Position numbers and translations under genes: made by a program. Positions 1-8,237 of a stretch of DNA of 34,157 nucleotides are shown here, piece by piece; the stretch's first letter is position 1, and each line of letters starts with the position of its first letter. The DNA comes from an uncultured Marmoricola sp. (GTDB lineage Bacteria; Actinomycetota; Actinomycetes; Propionibacteriales; Nocardioidaceae). The DNA lies in assembly GCF_943913695.1 (NCBI RefSeq), contig NZ_CALTZE010000024.1, positions 1 through 34,157 on the forward strand, written 5' to 3'. The notes below the pieces were generated by a model. That model was not told the origin of the DNA. It was given only the letters and a program-made list of their open reading frames with translations, and did not search any database.

Positions 1-1719
1 CAGCAGGGCGGGCAGCCGAGCGGGCAGCAGCACGGGCAGCCGGAGGGCTCGGAGCCGCAGGCTGCCCCGCGGGCCGGGCGCGCCCCTCGCGAGCGCCGCT
101 CCCAGGAAGGATCCCAGGACGGGTCCCAGGAGGGACCCCAGGACGGGTCCCAGGGCGCTCAGCCGGGCGGGCAGCAGAACGGGCGGCAGGACGAGCAGCA
201 GAAGGGGAAGCAGGGCCCGCAGGACGAGAAGCCGGGCCGGCAGGACCGGCAGCAGGACTCACAGGGCAAGCAGCAGGACGGGTCGCAGGACCGCCAGCGA
301 GAGTCCCAGCGAGAGGCGCAGCGGGAGGCCCAGCGCGACCCCCAGGGCAAGCAGCCGTCCAAGCAGGGCGGTGAGTCCCGCCAGGGTGGTGACTCCCGGC
401 AGGACCAGCAGGACGACGACGACCAGGGCGGCAGCCGCCGCAACCGGCGTCGCCGTGGTCGCGACCGCCAGGGCAACCAGGGCAACCAGGGCCAGGGCAA
501 CCAGGGCAACCAGGGCAACCAGGGCGGTGACCGGCAGGACCGGCAGGACCGGCAGGGAGGCCGCCGCGGTGAGCCCGACCTGCAGATCCTCGAGGACGAC
601 GTGCTCGCGCCGTGCGCCGGCATCCTGGACCTGATGGACAACTACGCGTTCGTCCGCACCAGTGGCTACCTGCCGGGCGCCGACGACGTCTACGTCTCGA
701 TGTCGATGGTGCGCAAGCACGGGCTGCGGCGCGGAGACGCCGTCGTCGGCCAGGTGCGGCAGCCGCGCGAGGGCGAGCGCCGCGAGAAGTTCAACCCGCT
801 CGTGCGCATCGACAGCGTCAACGGCGCCGACCCCGACGCCGCCCGGCAGCGGGTCGAGTTCGCCAACCTCACGCCGCTCTACCCCTCCGAGCGACTGCGG
901 CTGGAGACCGCCCCCGGCGAGCTGGTCGGGCGCATCGTCGACCTGGTCGCCCCGGTCGGCAAGGGTCAGCGCGGCCTGGTCGTCTCACCGGTCAAGGCGG
1001 GCAAGACGCGGGTGCTGCGGGTGCTCGCCGACGCCATCACGACCAACAACCCCGAGTGCCACCTGATGGTGGTGCTGGTCGACGAGCGGCCCGAGGAGGT
1101 CACCGAGTTCCAGCGCTCGGTCAAGGGCGAGGTCATCGGCTCGACCTTCGACCGGCCCCCGGCCGACCACACGCTCGTGGCCGAGCTCGCCATCGAGCGC
1201 GCCAAGCGGCTGGTCGAGCTGGGCCACGACGTGGTGCTGCTCGTCGACGGGCTCACCCGCCTCGGTCGGGCCTACAACCTCGCCGCGCCGTCGGGCGGCC
1301 GCACCCTCGCGGGCGGGGTCGACTCCACGGCCCTGCACCCCCCGAAGCGCTTCTTCGGGGCGGCCCGCAACATCGAGAACGGCGGCTCGCTGACGATCAT
1401 CGCCACCGTCGTGGTCGAGGGTGGGTCGATGACCGACGAGGTGATCCTCGAGGAGCTGCGCGACACCGGCAACATGGAGCTGCGGCTGAGCCGGGAGCTG
1501 GCCGAGCAGCGGCTCTTCCCCGCGATCGACCCCGTCCGCTCGGGCACCCGGCGCGAGGACCTGCTGGTCGGACCGGAGGAGCTCGGGATCGTCTGGACGC
1601 TGCGCCGCGAGCTGGCCGCGCACGACGTCGTCCAGGCCCACCAGCAGCTGGTCGAGCAGGTGCGGGCCTCGGGCACCAACATGGAGCTGCTGCGACGGGC
1701 TCAGGCTTCCGCCAGATGA
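1..1719 (+). CDS. rho: Transcription termination factor Rho, 5'-truncated by the window edge
   Basis: Hexameric RNA-dependent ATPase that ends transcription. Frame 1 is open from the first base, so the start codon lies outside the window. Codons 1-193 use only Q, G, R, D, E, S, P, A, N, K and H. Gln is about a quarter of the first 200 codons, always CAG, and no bulky hydrophobic residue appears before LQIL (about codon 194). The RNA-binding core follows (GYLPGADDVYVS), then Walker A SPVKAGKT (985-1008), VDERPEEV, Walker B LLVDGLTRLG (from 1237) and the Q-loop SGGRTLAGGVD. The R-loop region reads GGSMTDEVILEELRDTGN. Usual Rho has PPKAGKT, LLDSITR and EEFKGTGN, so several near-invariant positions differ (see findings). 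A long N-terminal insertion is normal for actinobacterial Rho; this degree of Gln bias is not typical. A hairpin follows the stop. Confidence 0.97.
   Translation, partial: QQGGQPSGQQHGQPEGSEPQAAPRAGRAPRERRSQEGSQDGSQEGPQDGSQGAQPGGQQNGRQDEQQKGKQGPQDEKPGRQDRQQDSQGKQQDGSQDRQRESQREAQREAQRDPQGKQPSKQGGESRQGGDSRQDQQDDDDQGGSRRNRRRRGRDRQGNQGNQGQGNQGNQGNQGGDRQDRQDRQGGRRGEPDLQILEDDVLAPCAGILDLMDNYAFVRTSGYLPGADDVYVSMSMVRKHGLRRGDAVVGQVRQPREGERREKFNPLVRIDSVNGADPDAARQRVEFANLTPLYPSERLRLETAPGELVGRIVDLVAPVGKGQRGLVVSPVKAGKTRVLRVLADAITTNNPECHLMVVLVDERPEEVTEFQRSVKGEVIGSTFDRPPADHTLVAELAIERAKRLVELGHDVVLLVDGLTRLGRAYNLAAPSGGRTLAGGVDSTALHPPKRFFGAARNIENGGSLTIIATVVVEGGSMTDEVILEELRDTGNMELRLSRELAEQRLFPAIDPVRSGTRREDLLVGPEELGIVWTLRRELAAHDVVQAHQQLVEQVRASGTNMELLRRAQASAR
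472..522 (+). repeat. In-frame GGCAACCAG (Gly-Asn-Gln) repeat inside rho
   Basis: Five copies of the 9-nt unit GGCAACCAG plus one shortened GGCCAG unit encode GNQ GNQ GQ GNQ GNQ GNQ within the disordered Rho region. The tract can expand or contract by slippage without breaking frame. It is flanked by an Arg-rich patch (NRRRRGR, from 442) and by RQD repeats (from 532). Confidence 0.9.
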
Positions 1720-1724
1720 GACTC

Positions 1725-1756
1725 GGCGCCACCTGATGAGATGATCAGGCGGTGCC
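1725..1756 (+). terminator. Hairpin just after rho
   Basis: The 13-nt arms GGCGCCACCTGAT (1725-1737) and ATCAGGCGGTGCC (1744-1756) pair around the 6-nt loop GAGATG, with one G-U pair and one A-C mismatch. It starts 5 nt after the rho stop codon. There is no U-tract, which is common for actinobacterial terminators. It probably separates rho from the two-component genes. Confidence 0.5.
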
Positions 1757-1859
1757 TCCGCGTGGATGAGGCGATGGAGGCCGCCCGATATGCCCCCGGC
1801 AACGCCTCTGGTGTAGATATGCTGTCGGGTGGACCACACGACGAGAAAGTACGGGTGAC

Positions 1860-2228
1860 ATGGCGCGCATCGTGATTGCCGACGACGACGCGGACATCCG
1901 CGAGCTGGTCGTGTTCAAGCTCCGGCACGGCGGGCACGACGTCGTCCCCGTGGGCGACGGGGCCGCCGCGGTCGAGGCCTGCACGGCGGAGAAGCCCGAC
2001 CTGGTCATCCTCGACGTGATGATGCCCGGCATGAGCGGGCTCGACGCGGCGCGGGCGCTGCGTGCCGACTCCTCGATGGACGGCCTGCCGATCATCATGC
2101 TGACGGCCCGTGCCCAGGAGAGCGACATCGAGCAGGGCTTCGAGGCCGGCGCCGACGACTACATCGTCAAGCCCTTCAGCCCGCGCGAGCTGGCCTCACG
2201 GGTCTCCGCGGTCCTCGCACGCCGCTGA
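1860..2228 (+). CDS. Single-domain response regulator (receiver only)
   Basis: A 122-residue stand-alone receiver domain with no output domain. The acidic pocket is D8-D9-D10, the phospho-acceptor is D52 in LVILDVMMPGMSG, the switch Thr is T82 (IIMLTAR) and the conserved Lys is K104 (YIVKPFS). All residues needed for phosphotransfer are present. It probably acts as a CheY-like protein partner or phosphorelay intermediate rather than by binding DNA. The histidine kinase starting 95 nt downstream on the same strand is the obvious partner. The ATG start gives the standard receiver N-terminus MARIVIADDD; the upstream ribosome-binding site is weak. Confidence 0.93.
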   Translation: MARIVIADDDADIRELVVFKLRHGGHDVVPVGDGAAAVEACTAEKPDLVILDVMMPGMSGLDAARALRADSSMDGLPIIMLTARAQESDIEQGFEAGADDYIVKPFSPRELASRVSAVLARR

Positions 2229-2323
2229 GGCCGCCGGGCGCTCCCACCCGACTGGTCTGGTGCACCTCGCCGGACTCCGTGCGTTCTGCTGTCCAAGCGC
2301 GCCTCGCAGCCCGATGATGGGCT

Positions 2324-4015
2324 GTGCCCTCACGAGCTGAGCCGCGAGCCGAGCCACGCGTCGCGGCCCCGGGTCCCGCCGCCGCTGCGACCGGCTCGCG
2401 CTGGACGGTGCGCCGTACGCTCGTCCTGGTGCTGGCACTGTGCGTCGGCGGCATGCTCGTGCTGGGAGCGGTCGGGGCGGTCGCGGTGCTGCGCACGACC
2501 GAGACGGTCGAGTCGCTCTCCGACGGGCTCAGCCCGGCCCAGGTCTCCAACGACGAGTTCATGGAGGCGATGCTCGACGCCGAGACCGAGCTCCGCGCCT
2601 GGCAGATCTCCGGTGAGCGCACCGAGCTGCGCGACTATCGCGCCGCGCTGCGACGCGCACCGGTGGCGGCGCGGGCGCTGGTCGCCTTCGCGCGCAACCG
2701 CCCCGAGCTCGCCGACGACGTGAGCACCCAGCAGGAGCGTGCCGAGGCCTGGATCGACGACTACGCCGAGCCCGCCCGCGCCGCCGGGAGCGGTCCCGCA
2801 CCCGACCGGGCCGCCTTCGAGCTCGGCGTACGACGCTTCGACGCGCTGAAGGCGATCAACCAGGAGATCGCCGACGACCTGGCCGTCGAGGTGGCCTCGG
2901 CGAGCGACGACGCCCAGCGCCGGCTCGACGTCACCCTGGGGCTGATCGTCGTCATCGGGCTGACGGGTGCGCTGGCGTGCGGCCTGGCCACCTGGTGGCT
3001 GGTGCGCGGGATCCGGCGTCCGCTGCTCGACCTGGAGCGGGTCGTGGAGCGGCTGGCGCAGGGCGACCTCGGCACCCGGGCCAGCCTCACCGGTCCGGCC
3101 GAGACCCGCCGGCTGGCCGAGGCGGTCAACGACATGGCCGAGGAGGTCTCCCGCTCGCGCGCCCTGGAGCAGCAGGTGCAGCAGCGGCTGCTGGAGGTCG
3201 ACCGGGTGAAGTCGGAGTTCGTCTCCAACGTCTCCCACGAGCTGCGTACGCCGCTGACGAGCATCGCGGGCTACCTCGAGCTGCTCACCGACGACCTCGG
3301 CGACGACCTGCGCCCCGAGCACCGCGAGATGATGGCGGTGATGCAGCGCAACGTGACCCGGCTGCGCGCCCTGATCGAGGACCTGCTCGACCTGGGCCGG
3401 GTCGAGCTCCTCCCCGAGCTGCTGCAGCCCGTCGACGTGGCACGTGTGCTCGGCGACGTCGCCGAGGACCTCCGCCTCTCCGCGGGCAGCCGCCAGGTCA
3501 CGATCCGGGTGGAGGCCTCGGCGCGGCCCGCGCTGGTCCGGGGCGACGCGGCGCAGCTGCACCGGGCGGTGGCCAACCTGGTCTCCAACGCCGTGAAGTT
3601 CTCTCAGGTCGGCGGGGCGGTGGTGCTGCGACTCACCGACCTCGGCGACCAGCTCGAGGTCAGCGTCACCGACTCGGGCATCGGGATCCCGGCCTCCGAC
3701 CAGGACAAGCTCGGGGAGCGCTTCTTCCGGGCCTCCAACGCGGTCAGCGCGCACATCCCCGGCACCGGGCTGGGCCTGCGGATGGTGCAGACGATCGTGA
3801 GCAACCACCAGGGCAGCTTCACGCTGAGCTCCGCGGAGGGGCAGGGCACCACCGCCACGCTCCGGTTGCCGCGGCGTCCCGCGGAGGCCGGCGCCCTCGA
3901 CCTGCGACGCCGCGCCGACGGCGTACCCGTCGGTGAGGCCGTGGGTGAGGCAGGTCAGGCGGCGGCCTCCGCGCCGGGTTCGGGGACGGAACAAAGCGTC
4001 CCCACGCAGGGTTGA
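2324..4015 (+). CDS. Membrane-bound sensor histidine kinase (HAMP, HisKA, HATPase)
   Basis: A 563-residue sensor kinase. Membrane segment 1 is at about residues 30-55 and segment 2 at about 203-227, enclosing a roughly 145-residue alpha-helical extracytoplasmic region that resembles CHASE3-type sensors. A HAMP linker follows (RPLLDLERVVERLAQGDLG), then a dimerisation helix with the phospho-acceptor His305 in SNVSHELRTPL. The ATPase domain has the N-box NLVSNAVKF, G1 DSGIGI, F-box ERFFRAS and G2 GTGLGL. The last 55 or so residues are low-complexity and uncharged-rich. The start is GTG at 2324; the N-terminus up to about residue 28 is poorly constrained. It pairs with the receiver protein just upstream. 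In the M. tuberculosis order, rho is followed directly by rpmE, so this pair is extra. Confidence 0.9.
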   Translation: MPSRAEPRAEPRVAAPGPAAAATGSRWTVRRTLVLVLALCVGGMLVLGAVGAVAVLRTTETVESLSDGLSPAQVSNDEFMEAMLDAETELRAWQISGERTELRDYRAALRRAPVAARALVAFARNRPELADDVSTQQERAEAWIDDYAEPARAAGSGPAPDRAAFELGVRRFDALKAINQEIADDLAVEVASASDDAQRRLDVTLGLIVVIGLTGALACGLATWWLVRGIRRPLLDLERVVERLAQGDLGTRASLTGPAETRRLAEAVNDMAEEVSRSRALEQQVQQRLLEVDRVKSEFVSNVSHELRTPLTSIAGYLELLTDDLGDDLRPEHREMMAVMQRNVTRLRALIEDLLDLGRVELLPELLQPVDVARVLGDVAEDLRLSAGSRQVTIRVEASARPALVRGDAAQLHRAVANLVSNAVKFSQVGGAVVLRLTDLGDQLEVSVTDSGIGIPASDQDKLGERFFRASNAVSAHIPGTGLGLRMVQTIVSNHQGSFTLSSAEGQGTTATLRLPRRPAEAGALDLRRRADGVPVGEAVGEAGQAAASAPGSGTEQSVPTQG

Positions 4016-4150
4016 GTCCTCGTCGAGCCCGTCTCCCGATTCGCGCCTCGAGCGCTCCGGGTGGCAGACTTGCCCGCTGGCTCCGGTTCACGCCGGCTGG
4101 TCCGTCCTGACCCGTCGAGCGACCCGGTGCCCTACTCGTGAGAGGACATC

Positions 4151-4363
4151 ATGCAGAAGGACATCCACCCGTCGTACACCGAGACCCAGGTGCGCTGCAC
4201 CTGCGGCAACTCCTTCACCACGCGCAGCACCAAGGACTCCGGGGAGATCCGGGCCGAGGTCTGCTCCAACTGCCACCCCTTCTACACGGGCAAGCAGAAG
4301 ATCCTCGACACCGGTGGCCGCGTGGCCCGCTTCGAGGCCCGCTACGCCAAGAAGGCGAAGTAG
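4151..4363 (+). CDS. rpmE: 50S ribosomal protein L31 (zinc-binding C+ type)
   Basis: A 70-residue ribosomal protein L31 of the large subunit. It keeps the four zinc ligands C16, C18, C38 and C41 (CTC and CSNC), which marks the C+ paralogue rather than the zinc-free form made under zinc limitation. MQKDIHPSYTET is the typical N-terminus. The sequence GAGAGGACATC just upstream of the ATG provides the ribosome-binding site. It is followed 74 nt later by prfA, as in other actinobacteria. Confidence 0.97.
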   Translation: MQKDIHPSYTETQVRCTCGNSFTTRSTKDSGEIRAEVCSNCHPFYTGKQKILDTGGRVARFEARYAKKAK

Positions 4364-4437
4364 CTCCCGCTGGACGTGCGAGCTCCACTGGTGCCCCCGC
4401 TGGTGCCCCGGTGAAGCCCCTTCCCTGAGGAGCATCC

Positions 4438-5511
4438 GTGTTCGAGGCCGTCACCGCGCTGGAGCGTGAGCACGCCGAGGTCGAGCAGCGCATGGCCGAC
4501 CCGGCGGTGCACAGCGACCCGGTGCTCGCGCGCCGGCTCGGCCAGCGGTACGCCGAGCTGGGTGCGGTCGTGCGCGCACACGCGCACTGGCAGCAGCTGG
4601 GCGAGGACCTGCAGGCGGCTCGCGAGCTGGCGGGGGAGGACGCGTCGTTCGCCGCCGAGGCCGAGGAGCTGGCCGAGAGCCTGGCTCGGGCCGAGGAGCG
4701 GCTGCGCCACCTGCTGGTGCCGCGCGACCCCGCCGACGGCAAGGACGTCCTGCTGGAGGTCAAGTCGGGAGAGGGCGGCGAGGAGTCCGCGCTGTTCGCC
4801 GCCGACCTGCTGCGGATGTACTCCCGCTACGCCGAGCGCCGCGGCTGGTCCACCGAGGTCCTCGACGCCACCGAGTCCGACCTCGGCGGCTACAAGTCGG
4901 TGACGGTGGCGGTCAAGTCCAAGGGCCCCCCCGAGCCGGGGGAGGCGCCCTACGCGCTGCTGAAGTTCGAGGGTGGCGTGCACCGTGTGCAGCGGGTGCC
5001 GGTCACCGAGAGCCAGGGCCGGGTGCACACCAGTGCCGCCGGCGTGCTGGTGCTGCCGGAGGCCGAGCAGGTCGACGTCGTGATCGACGACCACGACCTG
5101 CGCGTCGACGTCTTCCGCTCCAGCGGACCCGGCGGGCAGAGCGTCAACACCACGGACTCGGCGGTGCGGATCACCCACCTGCCCACCGGCATCGTGGTCA
5201 GCTGCCAGAACGAGAAGTCGCAGCTGCAGAACAAGGAGCAGGCGCTGCGCATCCTGCGCGCGCGGCTGCTCGCCGCGGCCCAGGAGGCGGCCGACGCCGA
5301 GGCCAGCGACGCACGGCGCTCGCAGGTGCGCACGGTCGACCGCTCGGAGCGGATCCGCACCTACAACTACCCGGAGAACCGCATCTCCGACCACCGCACC
5401 GGCTACAAGTCCTACGACCTCGACCGGGTCCTCGACGGCGACCTGGGTCCCGTGATCGCCTCCAGCGTCGAGGCCGACACCGCGGCCCGCCTCGAGGCCC
5501 TGGGAGAGTGA
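4438..5511 (+). CDS. prfA: Peptide chain release factor 1
   Basis: A 357-residue class I release factor that reads UAG and UAA. It has the RF1-type anticodon-mimic tripeptide Pro-Val-Thr in RVPVTESQGR and the catalytic GGQ in SSGPGGQSVNTTDS, whose Gln is the target of PrmC methylation. GTG start at 4438, preceded by CCTGAGGAG at good spacing. Its last bases overlap the start of prmC (GTGA), so the factor and its modifying enzyme are translationally coupled. Confidence 0.98.
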   Translation: MFEAVTALEREHAEVEQRMADPAVHSDPVLARRLGQRYAELGAVVRAHAHWQQLGEDLQAARELAGEDASFAAEAEELAESLARAEERLRHLLVPRDPADGKDVLLEVKSGEGGEESALFAADLLRMYSRYAERRGWSTEVLDATESDLGGYKSVTVAVKSKGPPEPGEAPYALLKFEGGVHRVQRVPVTESQGRVHTSAAGVLVLPEAEQVDVVIDDHDLRVDVFRSSGPGGQSVNTTDSAVRITHLPTGIVVSCQNEKSQLQNKEQALRILRARLLAAAQEAADAEASDARRSQVRTVDRSERIRTYNYPENRISDHRTGYKSYDLDRVLDGDLGPVIASSVEADTAARLEALGE

Positions 5512-5543
5512 GCGCTGGGGGAGTGAGCGCTGGGGGAGTGAGC
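5508..5543 (+). repeat. Tandem 15-nt repeat that multiplies the prmC start
   Basis: The unit GTGAGCGCTGGGGGA occurs at 5508-5522 and 5523-5537, and GTGAGC begins a third partial copy at 5538. Each unit carries its own GGGGGA-like ribosome-binding sequence and a GTG, so one initiation module has been copied in frame and adds V/M-S-A-G-G to the N-terminus. Confidence 0.9.
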
Positions 5544-6371
5544 CCGCGCCGGCTGCTGCGCGACGCCTCGGCCCGGCTGGCCGAGGCCGGGGTCGCCAGC
5601 CCGGAGCACGACGCCGCCGAGCTGCTGGCGCACGTGCTCGGCACCACGCGCGGCCGGCTGCCGCTCGTCGACGCGGTCGAGCCCGCGCAGGCCGCGGCCT
5701 ACGACGCCCTGCTGGCGCGGCGTGCGACCCGCGAGCCGCTGCAGCACCTGACCGGCACCGCGGCCTTCCGCCACCTCGAGCTCGCCGTCGGGCCCGGCGT
5801 CTTCTGCCCACGCCCAGAGACCGAGCTGCTGGCCGGGTGGGCGATCGAGCACGCCGGCGACGGCTCGGTGGTCGTCGACCTGTGCACCGGCTCGGGCGCC
5901 ATCGCCGCGGCCGTCGCCACCGAGGTGCCGGGCGTGCAGGTGCACGCCGTCGAGCTCGACCCGGCCGCGCACGCGTGGGCCGAGCGCAACCTGGCCGGCA
6001 CCGGTGTCGACCTGCGGCAGGGCGACATGGCCGAGGCGTTCCCCGAGCTCGACGGTGCTGTCGACGTGGTGGTCTGCAACCCGCCCTACGTGCCGCTGGA
6101 GGCCTACGACGGCGTCGCGCCCGAGGCCCGCGACCACGACCCCGCGCTCGCGCTGTGGTCGGGCGCCGATGGTCTCGACGCGATCCGGGTGCTCGAGGTG
6201 GTCGCGGCCCGGCTGCTGCGCCGCGGCGGCGTCGCCGGCACCGAGCACGCCGACGTGCAGGGTGCCGGCGTGGTCGAGGTCTTCGCGGCCTCCGGTCGCT
6301 GGAGCCAGGTGCGCGACCACGTGGACCTGGCAGGTCGTCCGCGATTCGCGACGGCCCGGCTGGCACGATGA
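5508..6371 (+). CDS. prmC: Release factor glutamine methyltransferase PrmC (HemK)
   Basis: SAM-dependent N5-glutamine methyltransferase that modifies the GGQ Gln of release factors. The N-terminal helical domain is followed by a Rossmann fold with the SAM loop VVDLCTGSGAIA and the family signature VVCNPPYVPL, which binds the Gln side chain. The length (287 residues from the first GTG) fits the family. There are three in-frame GTG candidates at 5508, 5523 and 5538 because a 15-nt unit is duplicated at the start; 5508 is chosen for its GTGA overlap with prfA, but all three have a G-rich stretch upstream. It overlaps the next gene by 4 nt (ATGA). Confidence 0.96.
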   Translation: MSAGGVSAGGVSPRRLLRDASARLAEAGVASPEHDAAELLAHVLGTTRGRLPLVDAVEPAQAAAYDALLARRATREPLQHLTGTAAFRHLELAVGPGVFCPRPETELLAGWAIEHAGDGSVVVDLCTGSGAIAAAVATEVPGVQVHAVELDPAAHAWAERNLAGTGVDLRQGDMAEAFPELDGAVDVVVCNPPYVPLEAYDGVAPEARDHDPALALWSGADGLDAIRVLEVVAARLLRRGGVAGTEHADVQGAGVVEVFAASGRWSQVRDHVDLAGRPRFATARLAR

Positions 6372-7075
6372 GCGACGTGCCCGAGCTCTTCGACCTCTCC
6401 GATCCCGAGGCGCGCGAGAGCGGGCTCGCGGCGGCCGTGGCCGCCGTACGCCGCGGCCGGCTCGTGGTGCTGCCCACCGACACCGTCTACGGCCTGGGCG
6501 CCGACGCCTTCGACCCCGACGCCGTACGCCGCCTGCTCGAGGCCAAGGGCCGCGGGCGCGAGATGCCGCCGCCGGTGCTGGTCTCGACGCCCACCACGCT
6601 CGACGCCCTGACCACCGAGGTGCCCGGCTGGGTCGCCGGCCTGCTCGAGACCGGCTGGCCGGGCCCGCTCACGGTGGTGTGCCGCCAGCAGCCGTCGCTG
6701 CGCTGGGACCTCGGCGAGACCATGGGCACGGTGGCGGTGCGCATGCCCGACGACGAGGGCGCGCTGGACCTGCTCGGCCGCACCGGGCCGCTGGCGGTCT
6801 CCTCGGCCAACCTCACCGGCCGGCCCGCCGCGACCACGGCCGCCGAGGCCGCGGAGATGCTGGGCGAGGCCGTGGAGGTGGTGCTCGACGGTGGGCCCAG
6901 CCGCGGCCAGGTCGCCTCGACGATCCTCGACTGCACCACCGAGACGCCGCGCGTGCTGCGCCGGGGCGCGCTCGACCCGGCCGAGCTCCGAGGCCTGCTC
7001 GAGGGCCTGGGTGCCGACGTGAGCGAGCTGGGCGAGGAGCCCGGTGAGCCGGGTGAGGAGCCCCCGGGTGGGTGA
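6368..7075 (+). CDS. sua5: L-threonylcarbamoyladenylate synthase (Sua5/YwlC/TsaC family)
   Basis: A 235-residue YrdC-domain enzyme that makes threonylcarbamoyl-AMP from Thr, bicarbonate and ATP for the t6A37 modification of ANN-decoding tRNAs. Recognised by VVLPTDTVYGLGADAF near the N-terminus, AKGRGREMPPPVLV, VAVRMPDDE and LAVSSANLTGRPA. In most family members the KGR segment continues with a conserved Lys or Arg-Pro; here it is GREMPPP. The C-terminal tail is a Glu/Gly/Pro-rich stretch (GEEPGEPGEEPPGG) and there is no long C-terminal Sua5 domain, so this is the short form. The ATG at 6368 overlaps the prmC stop as ATGA. Confidence 0.93.
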   Translation: MSDVPELFDLSDPEARESGLAAAVAAVRRGRLVVLPTDTVYGLGADAFDPDAVRRLLEAKGRGREMPPPVLVSTPTTLDALTTEVPGWVAGLLETGWPGPLTVVCRQQPSLRWDLGETMGTVAVRMPDDEGALDLLGRTGPLAVSSANLTGRPAATTAAEAAEMLGEAVEVVLDGGPSRGQVASTILDCTTETPRVLRRGALDPAELRGLLEGLGADVSELGEEPGEPGEEPPGG

Positions 7076-7081
7076 CCACCG

Positions 7082-8209
7082 GTGAGGGAGTACCTCGTGG
7101 TCTTCCTCGTGGCCGGGGTGGTCAGCTACCTGCTGTGTGTCTTCGCCCGTGAGGCGGCGATCCGCTCGGGTGCCGTCGCGCGGGTGCGCGACCGCGACGT
7201 GCACGCCACCCCCATCCCCTACTTCGGGGGCGTGGCGATGCTCGGGGGGCTGGCGGCAGGGCTGCTCCTGGCCTTCCACCTCCCGTTCCTCTCCACCGCG
7301 CAGCCCACCGTGCTGCGCGACGCCACCTGGGTGCTGGTGGCGGGGGCGATGATCTGCGCGGTCGGGGTTGTGGACGACCTGATCGAGCTCGACGCCCTGA
7401 CCAAGCTCGGGGGCCAGATCCTGGCGGCCGGCGTGCTGGTGCTCAACGGCGTCCAGCTCTACTCCCTGAGGCTGCCCGACTGGCTGGGCCCGATCGGCCA
7501 GCTCACGCTCGACCCCCGCCAGGCCACGCTGATCTCGATGGTGCTGGTCGTCGGCACCATGAACGCCGTCAACTTCGTCGACGGCCTCGACGGCCTGGCC
7601 GCCGGGGTGGTGCTGATCGGGGCCGGTGCCTTCTTCGTCTTCTCCTACTCCCTGGCCGCCTTCAACGGCGAGACTCTCGCCATCACCGCGGCGGTGCTGT
7701 GCGCCGCGCTCGGCGGGGCGTGCGCGGGCTTCCTGCCGCACAACTTCTTCCCCGCCCGGATCTTCATGGGCGACTCCGGCTCGATGCTGCTCGGCCTCGT
7801 GCTCGCCGGCTCCGCCCTCACCCTCACCGGCCAGTTCGCCAACGTGACCGTCGAGCGCGACGGGGTGAGCGGCGACTCGACCATCGTGCTGCTGCTGCCG
7901 CTGCTGCTCCCGATCACGATCCTGCTGGTGCCGCTGGCCGACCTGGTGCTGGCCGTCGTACGCCGCACCCGCCGCGGCCAGGCGTTCTACCACCCCGACA
8001 AGGAGCACCTGCACCACCGCCTGCTCGAGATCGGCCACAGCCAGCGCCGGGCCGTCTTCATCATCTGGATGTGGGCGGGGCTGATCGCCTTCGGTGGCGT
8101 GCTCATCGGTCTCGGCCGAGGGCCGGTGACCTACGCCCTGCTGCTGGTCGGACTGGTCGTGACAGCGGTGCTGACCTTCGTGGTGCCGCGCGTGCAGGTG
8201 TCCCACTGA
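7082..8209 (+). CDS. wecA: Undecaprenyl-phosphate GlcNAc-1-phosphate transferase family (WecA/Rfe/TagO)
   Basis: A polytopic membrane enzyme (375 residues, about 10-11 hydrophobic segments) that transfers a sugar-1-phosphate from a UDP-sugar to polyprenyl phosphate. This is the first step of arabinogalactan or other wall-glycopolymer synthesis. Family motifs are present: TPIPYFGGVAM, the Mg-binding VVDDLIELD, NFVDGLDGLAAG, FMGDSGSMLLG and the cytoplasmic loop DKEHLHHRLLEIGHS with its His cluster. The position between sua5 and the atp genes matches M. tuberculosis Rv1302 (rfe/wecA). GTG start 6 nt after the sua5 stop. The precise sugar substrate cannot be read from sequence. Confidence 0.93.
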   Translation: MREYLVVFLVAGVVSYLLCVFAREAAIRSGAVARVRDRDVHATPIPYFGGVAMLGGLAAGLLLAFHLPFLSTAQPTVLRDATWVLVAGAMICAVGVVDDLIELDALTKLGGQILAAGVLVLNGVQLYSLRLPDWLGPIGQLTLDPRQATLISMVLVVGTMNAVNFVDGLDGLAAGVVLIGAGAFFVFSYSLAAFNGETLAITAAVLCAALGGACAGFLPHNFFPARIFMGDSGSMLLGLVLAGSALTLTGQFANVTVERDGVSGDSTIVLLLPLLLPITILLVPLADLVLAVVRRTRRGQAFYHPDKEHLHHRLLEIGHSQRRAVFIIWMWAGLIAFGGVLIGLGRGPVTYALLLVGLVVTAVLTFVVPRVQVSH

Positions 8210-8237
8210 CGGCGGGATTGGCTCCCTCCGGAGCGCT

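Noticed and set aside
472..522. The CAG-rich repeat as a non-coding satellite
   Set aside because: The frame continues without a stop into conserved Rho motifs, so it is coding sequence.
1818..1823. A -10-like TATGCT before the response regulator
   Set aside because: No matching -35 element at a suitable distance; one hexamer is too weak to call a promoter.
6104..8206. A 700-residue minus-strand frame opposite sua5 and wecA
   Set aside because: The plus-strand genes carry clear family motifs; this frame has shadow composition and no domain.
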